From: ZC4RG30 sp039800965
GTDB lineage: Bacteria > Pseudomonadota > Gammaproteobacteria > Steroidobacterales > Steroidobacteraceae
Length of the DNA stretch: 16,796 nucleotides
Assembly (NCBI GenBank): GCA_039800965.1
Contig: JBDLPS010000078.1
Coordinates: 1 to 16,796 of the forward strand
Reading direction: 5' to 3'
How positions within the stretch are numbered: position 1 is the stretch's first letter; every line of letters begins with the position of its first letter. This document shows, piece after piece, positions 1 through 8,691 of the stretch. A program made the position numbers and the translations under genes. A model generated the notes under the pieces. It was not told where the DNA came from, ran no database searches, and worked only from the letters and a program-made list of their open reading frames with translations.

Positions 1-19
1 CATGGATTGCCTGTCAGTG

Positions 20-33
20 CCGGTCGTGACCGG
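20..33. repeat. 14-bp GC-rich inverted repeat
   Basis: The sequence CCGGTC-GT-GACCGG is a perfect 6+6 inverted repeat around a two-base centre. No T-run follows it on either strand, so an intrinsic terminator is not supported. It could be an operator or the hairpin end of a gene lying left of the window. With no gene visible on that side, its role is open. Confidence 0.35.
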
Positions 34-81
34 GATTCTATGCGGAAGATGATCCAAAATCAGATGTAATCTTGAGTGCGG

Positions 82-97
82 CGTGACTAACGTCACA
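82..97 (+). promoter_or_regulatory. CRP/FNR-superfamily-like operator
   Basis: The sequence cGTGA-CTAACG-TCACa matches the CRP-type half-site layout TGTGA-N6-TCACA at 9 of 10 defined positions, missing only the first T. The centre lies about 32 bases before the likely transcription start set by the -10 box at 110-115. It therefore covers the -35 position, where there is no TTGACA-like hexamer. That placement would suit either an activator replacing the -35 element or a repressor. The family of the bound protein (CRP, Vfr, Clp or similar) is inferred from motif shape only. Confidence 0.5.
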
Positions 98-109
98 TCA
101 GGCTTCACA

Positions 110-115
110 TATAAC
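110..115 (+). promoter_or_regulatory. -10 element of the reductase-ankyrin operon
   Basis: TATAAC matches 5 of 6 bases of the sigma-70 -10 consensus. It sits 16 bases before the ATG at 132, so transcription would begin near 121-122 and leave a leader of about ten bases. No Shine-Dalgarno sequence is seen in that leader. The 17-base-upstream position has no -35 match and lies inside the CRP-like palindrome at 82-97. Confidence 0.45.
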
Positions 116-131
116 GCTGCAAACTGACCAG

Positions 132-1434
<1,303 letters not shown>

Positions 1435-1448
<14 letters not shown>

Positions 1449-3441
1449 ACGGCGTACCGGCCACGCCCTGCTGCTGGGTGCGCTGATCGCCAGCCAGGCC
1501 TGCGCGGGCCTGCAGGCACAGGCCGCAACGCGCCCGGCCATCGCGACATCGACGTTCGATGCCGCGCAGCGCGCGATCCGCGAGGGAGATTTCGCAGGGG
1601 CCGCGCGTCAATTCGAGGCAGCCGCGAAGGCAGGCAGCCGGGACGCGCAGTACCTGCTCGGCGCGCTGCTGCTGACCGACGCGGCCGGGCCAGCCGATAC
1701 CGGCGCGGCACGGCGCTGGCTGGAACCCGCCGCGGCCAGTGGCGACGGGCGGGCAGCCTATGCCCTGTCGGTACTCGCGATGGCGGCCTCGCCGTCCGCC
1801 GAGGCCGAGGCGCGCAACTGGCTGGACAAGGCCGTCGCGGCTGGATTCGAACCTGCCAAGACACTTCGTGCAGAAGGCCGCCTGCCACTGCTGTTCCTGC
1901 CGGAAAAAGACCTGGGGGATGCCGGGGCCGTGGCTGAGGCCTTCTGGCTGGCGGCGCGCGAGGGCGATGTCGCCGCCCTCGACCGGTTCACGGACACGAC
2001 GCTGGTCGGCCGACGCGACGCCTTCGGTCGCGACGCCCTGGCGATGGCGGTGGCTGCGGACGCGCTGCCGTCGACGAACTGGCTGCTGGGCAAGGGCGCC
2101 AAGGTGGATGCCACCGACCAGGCTGGACTGACGCCGCTGATGCTCGCCGCGGCAGCGCCGAAAGGCAGCGCCGTGGCAAGACTGCTGGAGGCCGGCGCCG
2201 AAGTGGGCCGCACTGATGCGGCTGGCAACACGGCGCTGCACCACGCCGCAAGAAGCGGCGATGCGGCACGCGTCTCGCTGCTGCTGACCGCTGGTGCAAA
2301 GCCCGACGTGCGCAACCGCGGTGACGAAACGGCGCTGGACCAGGCGCTGCGCGCGGGCAGGCAGGACATCGTCGCCGCGCTGCGCAACGCCGGCGCCCGC
2401 TCGACACGGCGTGCCACCGTCGACTCGGAACCGGTCGATTCGGTACAGCGCGCCAAGGGGCAACCGGACCTCTATGCCGGACTTCCGGACATCCACGTGG
2501 CCGCCACGCGCCGCTCGACCGCCCTGTTGCAACTGCTGCTGCGTACGGGCGCGAGCCCCAACCTGCAGGGCCCTCGCGGCACCACACCCCTGCTTGCCGC
2601 AGCGGACAGCGGTTCGCTTGATGCCGCACGATTGCTGATCGACAAGGGCGCGGATCTTCGCCACCGGGACGAACGTCGGCGCACAGCGCTCGGCATCGCA
2701 GTACAGCGAGGCGATCTGGAACTCTGCCGACTCCTGCTCGACAAGGGTGCGCCTGCCGACGACAGCGGAAACGATGGCTCTCCCCTGATCGTCGAAGCGG
2801 TACTGGCACGCCGGCAAGGCGTGCTCGAACTCCTGCTGGACCGCGGCGCCCGGCCGGATGCCGCCGGCAGCAACGGAGTCACTGCGCTGATGGCTGCGGC
2901 ACGCCAGGACGACACCGCCGCGCTGCAGGCCTTGCTGGCACGCAAGGCCAGCACGGGCGCGCGGGACAAATCGGGACGGGACGCTCTGGCGCATGCCACG
3001 CTATCCGGACAGGCGGGCGCGGCGCGCCTGCTGCTGGCAGCCGGCGCATCACCCCAGACCGTGGATGCCGAAGGCAATACCGCGCTGGGGATGGCGGCAC
3101 GACGAGGCTCGGTGGAACTGGTCCGGATGCTGCTTGCCGCCGGTGCCGGGCCCGACACCCGCACCAGGCAAGGTGCTACGCCCTTGATGCAGGGCGCCGC
3201 GTCGGGCAGCGCGGAGATCATCTCCCAACTACTGAAGGCCGGCGCCACCCTCAACGCCGTCGACAATCATGGCGACACCGCGCTGATCGTCGCGGCACGC
3301 GACGGCTCGGCGGATGCGGCACGCACCCTGCTCGGGGCCGGCGCCGACCGCGACCTGCGCAACAAGGACCGCGCGAATGCACGTGACGTGGCGACCGGGC
3401 TCAAGCGTCAGGACTTCGTCGCCCTGCTTGGCGCGAAATAG
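1435..3441 (+). CDS. Exported Sel1-like / ankyrin-repeat protein
   Basis: 668 residues. A signal peptide is evident: basic n-region, hydrophobic core about 11-20, and likely cleavage near AQA-AT at 30. Residues 42-145 look like Sel1/TPR-type helical repeats (AQYLLGALLL, AAYALSVLAM). Ankyrin repeats fill the rest in two blocks, about 165-322 and 345-667, roughly 15 repeats of 33 residues with the usual TPL/TAL..AA..G and LLxxGA signatures. A poorly conserved linker separates the blocks near 323-344. The protein is expected in the periplasm as a binding scaffold; no catalytic motif was seen. The gene starts 14 bases before the end of the reductase gene in another frame, so translational coupling is likely and the pair probably work together. 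Partner and function are unknown. Confidence 0.88.
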
Positions 3442-3453
3442 GCCGTACACGGC
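3442..3453 (+). repeat. Short inverted repeat after the ankyrin gene
   Basis: GCCGT-AC-ACGGC begins directly after the TAG stop codon. The stem is only five bases and no T-run follows, so it is a weak candidate for transcript end processing rather than a clear terminator. The rest of the gap to 3578 holds no gene or other signal I can support. Confidence 0.2.
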
Positions 3454-3578
3454 ACGGATCGGTGTCAACGCGGGCCGGGGCGGTCCGTTAAGCCGGCAAC
3501 CAGACCTTCTGGATTGCCCGACTTGCTGTCCGCCGCCTGCCTCCCGGAACCCCCCGGTGCCCTCGACCCCTCACGCCC

Positions 3579-3584
3579 TACAAT
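3579..3584 (+). promoter_or_regulatory. -10 element of the sigma-factor operon
   Basis: TACAAT matches 5 of 6 bases of the sigma-70 -10 box and lies 7 bases before the GTG at 3592. Transcription would then start at or within a base or two of the initiation codon, giving a leaderless mRNA. There is no convincing -35 hexamer 16-18 bases upstream (best 3 of 6). The box also argues against the upstream in-frame ATG at 3514, which would lie before the promoter. Confidence 0.5.
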
Positions 3585-3591
3585 CAGGCCG

Positions 3592-4149
3592 GTGAGCCAC
3601 GTCAGGACGCCACCCGCCACCCTCGACGCCTTCCTTGCAGGCGTCGAACGACGGGCGTTCGCGCGGGCCCGCAGGGCGACCGGCGATCGGGACGAGGCTC
3701 TGGACCTCGTGCAGGACGCGATGATCCAGCTCGCAAGACACTACGCCGCAAGGCCCGCCGACGAATGGCCTGCATTGTTCCAGCGCATCCTGACGAACCG
3801 GATTCGCGACTGGCAGCGCCACCAGTCTCTCCGGCGCAGGCTGTTCTTCTGGCGGACGCCCGCGACCGACAACCCCGGCGAACCGGACGACCTGCTCGAC
3901 CGCATCCCCGACCGCAACCAGCCGGACGGTGCCGGCGAACTGCTTCGGAACGAGGTCCTGGAGCGCCTGGTCGCGACAGTTGCCGCGCTGCCCTCACGAC
4001 AGCGCGAAGCCTTTGAGCTGCGGATCTGGGAAGGTCTGGACGTGGCAGCTACCGCGATGGCGATGGGCTGTTCCGAAGGCAGCGTGAAGACGCACCTGTC
4101 GCGCGCGATGACCGTACTGCGCGCGGCGATGGAGGGAGACGGAACATGA
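3592..4149 (+). CDS. RNA polymerase sigma factor, ECF / sigma-70 family
   Basis: 185 residues from GTG. Region 2 is visible at about 15-85: the ALDLVQDAMIQLARHY stretch and then LFQRILTNRIRDWQR, which binds core polymerase and the -10 DNA. Region 4 (about 130-180) has the LPSRQREAFELR start and a helix-turn-helix ending in GSVKTHLSRA, which reads the -35 element. Length and layout fit a small ECF-type factor. I chose GTG 3592 because the protein similarity begins there and a -10 box lies just upstream; starting at the in-frame ATG 3514 would add 26 low-complexity residues. The stop overlaps the next start as ATGA, so synthesis is coupled. The gene order sigma - DUF3619 - small protein - DUF3106 is recurrent in proteobacteria, but its inducing signal is not known to me. 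Confidence 0.88.
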   Translation: MSHVRTPPATLDAFLAGVERRAFARARRATGDRDEALDLVQDAMIQLARHYAARPADEWPALFQRILTNRIRDWQRHQSLRRRLFFWRTPATDNPGEPDDLLDRIPDRNQPDGAGELLRNEVLERLVATVAALPSRQREAFELRIWEGLDVAATAMAMGCSEGSVKTHLSRAMTVLRAAMEGDGT

Positions 4150-4541
4150 GCGATTTCGACGAACTGCCCGAGTGCGAGCGAGAACTGGCGCGCACGCTGC
4201 GCGCGCGACTGCGCGGACAGGCCACCGGCCTCGACGCCGCCACGACAGGACGATTGAGGGCTGCGAGGGCTCGCGCCATCGAAGCGGCAGGTGGGCAGGG
4301 CGCCGCAAGCTGGCGGTACGCCACCGGCGGCGCGCTGGTCACCGCGGCGGTAGCGGGCGCCCTGCTGCTGCAACAACCGTCGCAGGCCCCAAGGAGCTCT
4401 CCCGGCAGCACCAGCGGAAGGGAAACGCCGGCTGCATCATTCGATGCCATGGATATCCTCACCGACGATATCGACTCGGAATTCTACGAAGACCTGGATC
4501 TCTATCGCTGGCTGGAGCACGACGCCGATGGCACTGCTTGA
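4146..4541 (+). CDS. DUF3619-like single-pass membrane protein, possible anti-sigma partner
   Basis: 131 residues. The N-terminal 55 residues are charged and probably cytoplasmic, followed by one membrane segment at about 58-76 (TGGALVTAAVAGALLL). A short acidic C-terminal tail in the periplasm contains ILTDDIDSEFYEDLDLYRWLE, resembling the tail of DUF3619 proteins. The ATG overlaps the sigma-factor stop (ATGA), and cotranscription with a sigma gene plus this topology fits an anti-sigma role. However, no ZAS zinc motif (H-x3-C-x2-C) typical of classic anti-sigma factors is present, so that role is inference. The family match is from memory of the tail motif and gene order. Confidence 0.7.
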   Translation: MSDFDELPECERELARTLRARLRGQATGLDAATTGRLRAARARAIEAAGGQGAASWRYATGGALVTAAVAGALLLQQPSQAPRSSPGSTSGRETPAASFDAMDILTDDIDSEFYEDLDLYRWLEHDADGTA

Positions 4542-4749
4542 GGCCGTCCTGCTGATGGCCACACAAGCCACCGCGCCTGCGCCACCAGCAAAGGCAGGGC
4601 CACCGCCACTGGAACTGCTCGAGTTCCTGGCAGAGTGGCCGGACGAGGACGGCACGCTGATCGACCAGGAGAAGGACGCCGACAAGGACGGCGCCGGACG
4701 GCAACGACGCGGACGCGACGATCGCGACGCGAGGGGGAAGGCACCATGA
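4528..4749 (+). CDS. Small acidic/basic hypothetical protein of the sigma operon
   Basis: 73 residues from the ATG at 4528, overlapping the DUF3619-like gene by 14 bases and the DUF3106 gene by 4 (ATGA). A GGAG sequence lies about 10 bases upstream. The N-terminus (MALLEAVLLMATQ) is hydrophobic but lacks the basic residues of a normal signal peptide. Next come a Pro/Ala segment, a conserved-looking core PPPLELLEFLAEWPDEDG (26-43), and a charged tail rich in Asp, Lys and Arg. The reading frame exactly fills the space between its neighbours with overlapping ends, which supports a real gene. I recall similar LELLEFLxEW proteins in the same position in other sigma-DUF3106 operons. Function unknown. 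An internal ATG at 4555 is an alternative start. Confidence 0.7.
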   Translation: MALLEAVLLMATQATAPAPPAKAGPPPLELLEFLAEWPDEDGTLIDQEKDADKDGAGRQRRGRDDRDARGKAP

Positions 4750-5306
4750 CACGTTTGGGACAGGCGCTCGCGGCCTCACTGCTCGCGCTCCTGCTGGCGC
4801 CGGTCGCGGGCGCGGCGGCCCCGGCATGGAAAGACCTCACGCCGGACCAGCAGGCGCTGCTGAAGCCTCTGGAACAGGATTGGGAGCAACTGCCGGAACG
4901 TCGCCGCGAGCGACTGTTGCTGGGCGCGGAACGATGGAATGCCATGACTGCCGCACAGCACGAGCGTGCCCGCGAGCGCTTGCAACGCTGGAACGCGATG
5001 CCACCTGAACAACGCGCAAGACTGGAGCAGCGCCGGAACGAATTCCGGGCATTGCCACCGGAACAACGCGCGCGTATCCGCGAGCGCTATGAAGCACTGC
5101 GGCAGTTGCCGCCAGAGGAGCGTCAACGGATGCGGGACCGCTTCCGCGACCTGCAACGACAGCCCGGCGGGATCGATGGCGCATGCCCCGGCGGCGCGCA
5201 GCAAAGACTGGACTGCCTTGGCATGCCGGGGCGCGGCGGCGGGATGGGACCGGGACCCCAGGGTGGTTTCGGCGGACGCGGCGGTGGCGGCCAGCGAGGC
5301 CGTTAG
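4746..5306 (+). CDS. Exported DUF3106 protein with 18-residue helical repeats
   Basis: 186 residues. The signal peptide has a hydrophobic core about 8-20 and likely cleavage after AGAAA at 25. The mature part carries six units that begin at L31, L49, M67, M85, L103 and L121, exactly 18 residues apart, with the pattern L/M-P-P-E-Q-R-x-R. Periodicity of this kind matches five helical turns and predicts a long amphipathic helical rod or coiled coil. The C-terminus has two Cys (147, 157) and a Gly-rich, Arg-containing tail. The DUF3106 family is periplasmic and reminiscent in composition of CpxP/Spy-like helical proteins, although relatedness is not shown. It is the last gene of the coupled operon and the probable envelope effector of the sigma pathway. 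The stop lies 9 bases from the convergent dehydrogenase stop. Confidence 0.85.
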   Translation: MTRLGQALAASLLALLLAPVAGAAAPAWKDLTPDQQALLKPLEQDWEQLPERRRERLLLGAERWNAMTAAQHERARERLQRWNAMPPEQRARLEQRRNEFRALPPEQRARIRERYEALRQLPPEERQRMRDRFRDLQRQPGGIDGACPGGAQQRLDCLGMPGRGGGMGPGPQGGFGGRGGGGQRGR

Positions 5307-5315
5307 CGGGCGAGG

Positions 5316-6419
5316 TCACGGCGGACCCATCTTCAGCACGGGTTTGATCACCGAGCCGTGGTGGAAGGCGTCGAAGACCGCTGCGATGTCTGCGAAGGGA
5401 AAGCCGGCAACCAGACGATCGACCGGGAAGCGTCCCTGCCGCCAGAAATCCAACAGCATCGGAATGACGACCTGCGGCGCCGCATCGCCACCGATGATGC
5501 CGCGCAGACTGCGGCCGCCGCCGAGCAACAGGGGCAGCGGCACGGACAACGGCGCAGGCGGTGCCGAGACGAATGCAGCCACGCCCCGCATGGCCAGCAC
5601 CCGCAACGCAGCCTCGTATACCGCGGGCACCGTCGTCGTGTTCAGGACGTAATCCACGCCATCGGGCACCAGGCCCCGGACTGCCGCGACGACGTCTGGT
5701 TCGGCGGCATCCAGCGCGGCAGTTGCACCCAGCTCCAACGCCAGGACCCGCCTCGACGCCACCGGGTCGACCGCGACGATATGCTTCGCGCCGGCGAGTC
5801 GCGCCGCCATCACGGCGGACAGTCCCACGCTACCGGCACCGAAGACCGCCAGTGTCTGCCCGGCGCGCAGGTCGAAGGACTTGAGCACAGCACCAGCACC
5901 GGTGATCACGCCGCACCCCAGCGGGGCAGCGATGTCGAAGGGGACGTCGTCATCGATCCTCACCGCACCGCGGGCATCGGCGATGGCGTGGGTGGCAAAG
6001 CTGGACTGGCCAAAGAAATGCCCATGGATCATCGCGCCCGCCTGGGACAAGGCCGAACTGCCATCCCTGCGCAGACCGCCGAAACTGCGCGGAATGACCT
6101 CGCGACAATAGCTCGGCAGGTTTTCACGACAGGAAGGACATGCGCCGCAGCTTGAACCTGACAGCACGACGCGATCGCCGACCTTGAGGTGCAACACGCC
6201 ACTGCCGACGGACTCGACGATTCCCGCTCCCTCGTGACCGAGCACGATCGGCCGCGGCGTATTCCACGCGAGGCCCTTGTGCGCACGAAGATCTGTATGG
6301 CAAACGCCGGCCGCGACGATCCGGACGCGGATCTCGTCGGCACGCGGCTCGCCGATGTCGACGTCCTCGATGAGCGGCACATCCTGCCCCTCGCGCGATA
6401 CGGCCGCCTGGATCCTCAT
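5316..6419 (-). CDS. Zinc- and NAD-dependent alcohol dehydrogenase, aryl-alcohol type
   Basis: 367 residues, typical of class III-like medium-chain zinc dehydrogenases. Catalytic zinc ligands are C40 (GVCHTD), H62-E63 (GHEGAG) and C169 (GCG). Structural zinc ligands are C91, C94, C97 and C105 with the usual 2-2-7 spacing. The cofactor loop is GAGSVG at 194-199, and D218 at the end of the second strand favours NAD over NADP. Motifs FFGQSSFATHA and GCGVITGAG are those of benzyl / aryl-alcohol and geraniol dehydrogenases. It should interconvert an aromatic or allylic alcohol and its aldehyde. It lies 61 bases downstream of the dioxygenase on the same strand and is probably cotranscribed, so the aldehyde released by cleavage is the natural candidate substrate. 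No strong ribosome site is seen before the ATG. No aldehyde dehydrogenase is in the window. Confidence 0.88.
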   Translation of the reverse strand: MRIQAAVSREGQDVPLIEDVDIGEPRADEIRVRIVAAGVCHTDLRAHKGLAWNTPRPIVLGHEGAGIVESVGSGVLHLKVGDRVVLSGSSCGACPSCRENLPSYCREVIPRSFGGLRRDGSSALSQAGAMIHGHFFGQSSFATHAIADARGAVRIDDDVPFDIAAPLGCGVITGAGAVLKSFDLRAGQTLAVFGAGSVGLSAVMAARLAGAKHIVAVDPVASRRVLALELGATAALDAAEPDVVAAVRGLVPDGVDYVLNTTTVPAVYEAALRVLAMRGVAAFVSAPPAPLSVPLPLLLGGGRSLRGIIGGDAAPQVVIPMLLDFWRQGRFPVDRLVAGFPFADIAAVFDAFHHGSVIKPVLKMGPP

Positions 6420-6480
6420 TTTCCGCAGCCTGCCGGAGACCTCGTCGCCGGCACCACGCCTTGCGGCCAGGGATTGCGCT

Positions 6481-7923
6481 TCATTTCAGTTCCGCCTCGT
6501 AAAGGCCCGTGAGCAGCGTTTCACGCGGCACCCAGACGCCATGGAAAGTCGAACGGATGCGGACCGGGACATGGAGGCGCGCCACCGGCCCCGCGGAAAC
6601 CCTGCTCGCGTCGAGGATGGCGATCTCGCTGTGGCCGCGGTCCAGCCGGTTGAGGATGAGCAGCAACCACCCATCCCCTTCCGGCGCATCCGGCGCGCGC
6701 GGAACGAACTGCGGCTCGTGAACCGATATCTTCTCGCGGTGCTCCCAGTAGTCGACGGCGCCGGTCAACAAGTCCACGCGCCCTACCGAACTGGTGCCGT
6801 CGGGCCCGCGCCCCATGATCATGAATCCGTTGCGGCAGGGACGCCCCTGGTAGCGGTCATCCGTTCTGGGCATCTCGCCGGGCTTCGGACAGACGCGCTG
6901 CTGCGAATAGGTATCGTCGTCGCCGGATAGATCCATCGTGAACCGCGTCAGCAGGGGCGGCCCGGATTCGCAGGCCCTGCCATCCGGTGTCGGAAAGAAC
7001 GGGAAGCAGTTCTTGTCGTAGAGCACCACGTCGAGGTGCACCTTCGCGCCTTCCGTCACGGCATTCATCATGTGGCCGGCGCTGGCGTTGGGACCCTTGA
7101 ACCAGCGGACATCCTTGCCGCTGCCGCGGCGCGGGAGCACGGCGACGTGCACGGGCTTGTCATCGTGCCACTGGTAGAAATTGCCTTTTTTCTTCAGGAC
7201 CTCGACATCGGTGATATGCGGGAAGAACGGGATGACGATGTGTTCCCCGGTGACACCGAAGTCATGCACGACGCCGGCCCAGGGTGCCTCGAACCAGGTT
7301 TCGTGCACCTTCTTTCCGTCGGCGCCGAAGATGTAGACCGCGATGTCGCGCGTACCCATCCCCTTGGCCTGGAACGAATACGTGACGCATTCGTTGCGTA
7401 GCCAGTCAACCTTGGGATGGGCCGAGAGGCTGACGGACGTGACCGCGCCGCCGTAATCCGTGCGACCGATGGTCTCGAGCGTGTCCGGATGCACCTGATA
7501 GGGCAGATCGTCTTCCTTGAGCACCAGCAGCTTGCCCGCATGGAACACCATGCTCGTGTTCGCGGTGCCACCATTCACACCTGCAGCCGCCGGGTCCGCA
7601 TCATGCGGGTTGCGGTAGCGCCCGAAGAGGGCGCGACGCGCCTTCTCCTGCGCCACGAAGCGGGCACTGCGTACCCAGCGGCTGCGATAGGTCACCAATC
7701 CATCGTCGAAGCGGACCATGTGCGCCATGCCCTCGCCATCGATGAACACATCCTCAGGGCGCATGGACGGAAACTGTCGATCCGGGCCGGCGCGATACCA
7801 CGTCCCCTGCATGCCGGGGGGCACCTGGCCAGCGACCAGTTCCAGCCCGACGACGTCGCTCTCCGCGCGCAGCGGCTTCCCCCAGCCCTGGTACAACGGC
7901 AGTTCCGGAAACTGGATTTCCAT
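6481..7923 (-). CDS. Carotenoid oxygenase family, lignostilbene / isoeugenol-type alkene-cleaving dioxygenase
   Basis: 480 residues, normal for the family. The four iron-binding His are H169 (SAHPK), H220 (VHDFGVT), H284 (SAGHMMN) and H461 (TFHGVW). Second-shell Glu candidates are E137 and E403. Y103 (FGRYRNP) and K136 (VLKEDDLPY) are 33 residues apart, as are the Tyr101 and Lys134 that hold the substrate phenol in the stilbenoid oxygenase NOV1. That argues for a para-hydroxylated stilbenoid or phenylpropenoid substrate cleaved at its C=C bond to aldehydes, in the cytoplasm. Overall motifs also resemble isoeugenol monooxygenase, which yields vanillin. I chose ATG 7923 because a GAGGAA ribosome site precedes it and the family N-terminus starts there; the open frame runs on to 8610, but only across the promoter and antisense to marR. 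Carotenoid or apocarotenoid cleavage remains possible. Confidence 0.9.
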   Translation of the reverse strand: MEIQFPELPLYQGWGKPLRAESDVVGLELVAGQVPPGMQGTWYRAGPDRQFPSMRPEDVFIDGEGMAHMVRFDDGLVTYRSRWVRSARFVAQEKARRALFGRYRNPHDADPAAAGVNGGTANTSMVFHAGKLLVLKEDDLPYQVHPDTLETIGRTDYGGAVTSVSLSAHPKVDWLRNECVTYSFQAKGMGTRDIAVYIFGADGKKVHETWFEAPWAGVVHDFGVTGEHIVIPFFPHITDVEVLKKKGNFYQWHDDKPVHVAVLPRRGSGKDVRWFKGPNASAGHMMNAVTEGAKVHLDVVLYDKNCFPFFPTPDGRACESGPPLLTRFTMDLSGDDDTYSQQRVCPKPGEMPRTDDRYQGRPCRNGFMIMGRGPDGTSSVGRVDLLTGAVDYWEHREKISVHEPQFVPRAPDAPEGDGWLLLILNRLDRGHSEIAILDASRVSAGPVARLHVPVRIRSTFHGVWVPRETLLTGLYEAELK

Positions 7924-7930
7924 CGTCGTG

Positions 7931-7936
7931 TTCCTC
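7931..7936 (-). promoter_or_regulatory. Ribosome binding site fixing the dioxygenase start
   Basis: On the minus strand GAGGAA lies 7 bases before the ATG at 7923. This is one of the clearest Shine-Dalgarno sequences in the window and decides the start against the longer open frame that extends to 8610. Confidence 0.7.
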
Positions 7937-8087
7937 GTGCTCAACCCGGCGCGCACAGGCACGTACGGACCAGGCAGGAAGGGGCAGCACGGTTGACCAG
8001 CAGGGCCTGCCGCCGCGGCCCGGACGACTGCTGCATCGATCCCCCCCCTGCTTCGTGGCTGGCCGGCACACCGGAACACCGCGTTTC

Positions 8088-8127
8088 GTTTCGTTGAAAA
8101 CTCACGGATCACCCGGTATTTGTCAAC
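8088..8127. promoter_or_regulatory. Divergent promoter / operator region between dioxygenase and marR
   Basis: This is the most AT-rich patch of the 250-base gap between the divergent genes. On the plus strand TTGAAA (8094-8099), 17 bases and TATTTG (8117-8122) form a promoter toward marR. On the minus strand TTGACA (8126-8121) is a perfect -35 box toward the dioxygenase, but its -10 partner (GAGTTT, 8103-8098) is poor. The two would overlap face to face and compete. GTTTC-GTTG-AAAAC (8088-8101) is an imperfect inverted repeat, and GTTGA...TCAAC (8093-8127) brackets the region; either could be the MarR operator. The rest of 7924-8172 shows no other clear signal. Confidence 0.5.
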
Positions 8128-8175
8128 CTGACGCGGGCCTGCGACCATGGCCCCAACCCTTCGCCGGCACCCGTG

Positions 8176-8688
8176 ATGAAAACGAAAAAGCCCGCATCCC
8201 GCAGCCCTGTGCCGCGTCCCGCGCCGGAAATCGGCCAACTGCTGCCGTTCTACGACATCGGCGGTCCCTCCTATTTCGGTTACCGCATCGTGCTGGCGGC
8301 CAAGCATTTCGACCGTGCCATCCAGAAGTTGCTGGCGCAGCACAGCGACCTGACACTGCCGGAATGGCGGGTCATGGCACAGCTGGGTCTGGTACCCGAC
8401 GGCACCGTGCGCTCGCTGGCGGATGGCGCTGCGGTGGACCGTGCGGAGATCTCCCGTGCGACCCGGTCTCTCGAAACGCGCGGCCTGGTACGTCGGCGCG
8501 AGGACAGGTCCGACCGCCGCAGCCCGGTGTTCTCGCTGACGCCGGCAGGACGTCGCCGGTTCCGGACGGTGCGCAAGCCGATCAGCGATTTCATCGTGCA
8601 CCTGATCCACGGGGTCGGCAGCCGCGACCTCGACGCCGCGAACCGCGCGCTGTGGGCACTGACACGCGGCTGCCTACACTTCGCCTGA
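8176..8688 (+). CDS. MarR-family transcriptional regulator
   Basis: About 170 residues. A winged helix-turn-helix occupies roughly 55-130: LTLPEWRVMAQL, then the recognition part with AVDRAEISRATRSLETRGLV, and a wing with RREDRSDRRSPVFSLTPAGR, all standard MarR landmarks. A basic, proline-rich N-terminal tail of about 20 residues precedes the dimerisation helices. MarR proteins are dimeric cytoplasmic repressors that often release DNA on binding phenolic ligands. The divergent dioxygenase and the downstream transporter are the expected targets. GTG at 8173 is an equally possible start one codon upstream; neither has a Shine-Dalgarno sequence. The stop is only 3 bases from the transporter start, so the two are cotranscribed. 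Confidence 0.88.
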   Translation: MKTKKPASRSPVPRPAPEIGQLLPFYDIGGPSYFGYRIVLAAKHFDRAIQKLLAQHSDLTLPEWRVMAQLGLVPDGTVRSLADGAAVDRAEISRATRSLETRGLVRRREDRSDRRSPVFSLTPAGRRRFRTVRKPISDFIVHLIHGVGSRDLDAANRALWALTRGCLHFA

Positions 8689-8691
8689 CGG

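Noticed and set aside
3546..3575. GGAAC (3546-3550) as an ECF-type -35 for autoregulation of the sigma operon
   Set aside because: No ECF-like -10 is found at 16-17 bases; the nearest C-rich candidate is too far. The sigma-70 -10 box explains the start better.
3514..3591. Upstream ATG that would lengthen the sigma factor by 26 residues
   Set aside because: The added residues are Pro-rich and unlike sigma N-termini, and the TACAAT box at 3579 lies downstream of this ATG.
7924..8610. N-terminal extension of the dioxygenase to 709 residues
   Set aside because: It crosses the promoter region and lies antisense to marR. The family N-terminus and a good ribosome site place the start at 7923.
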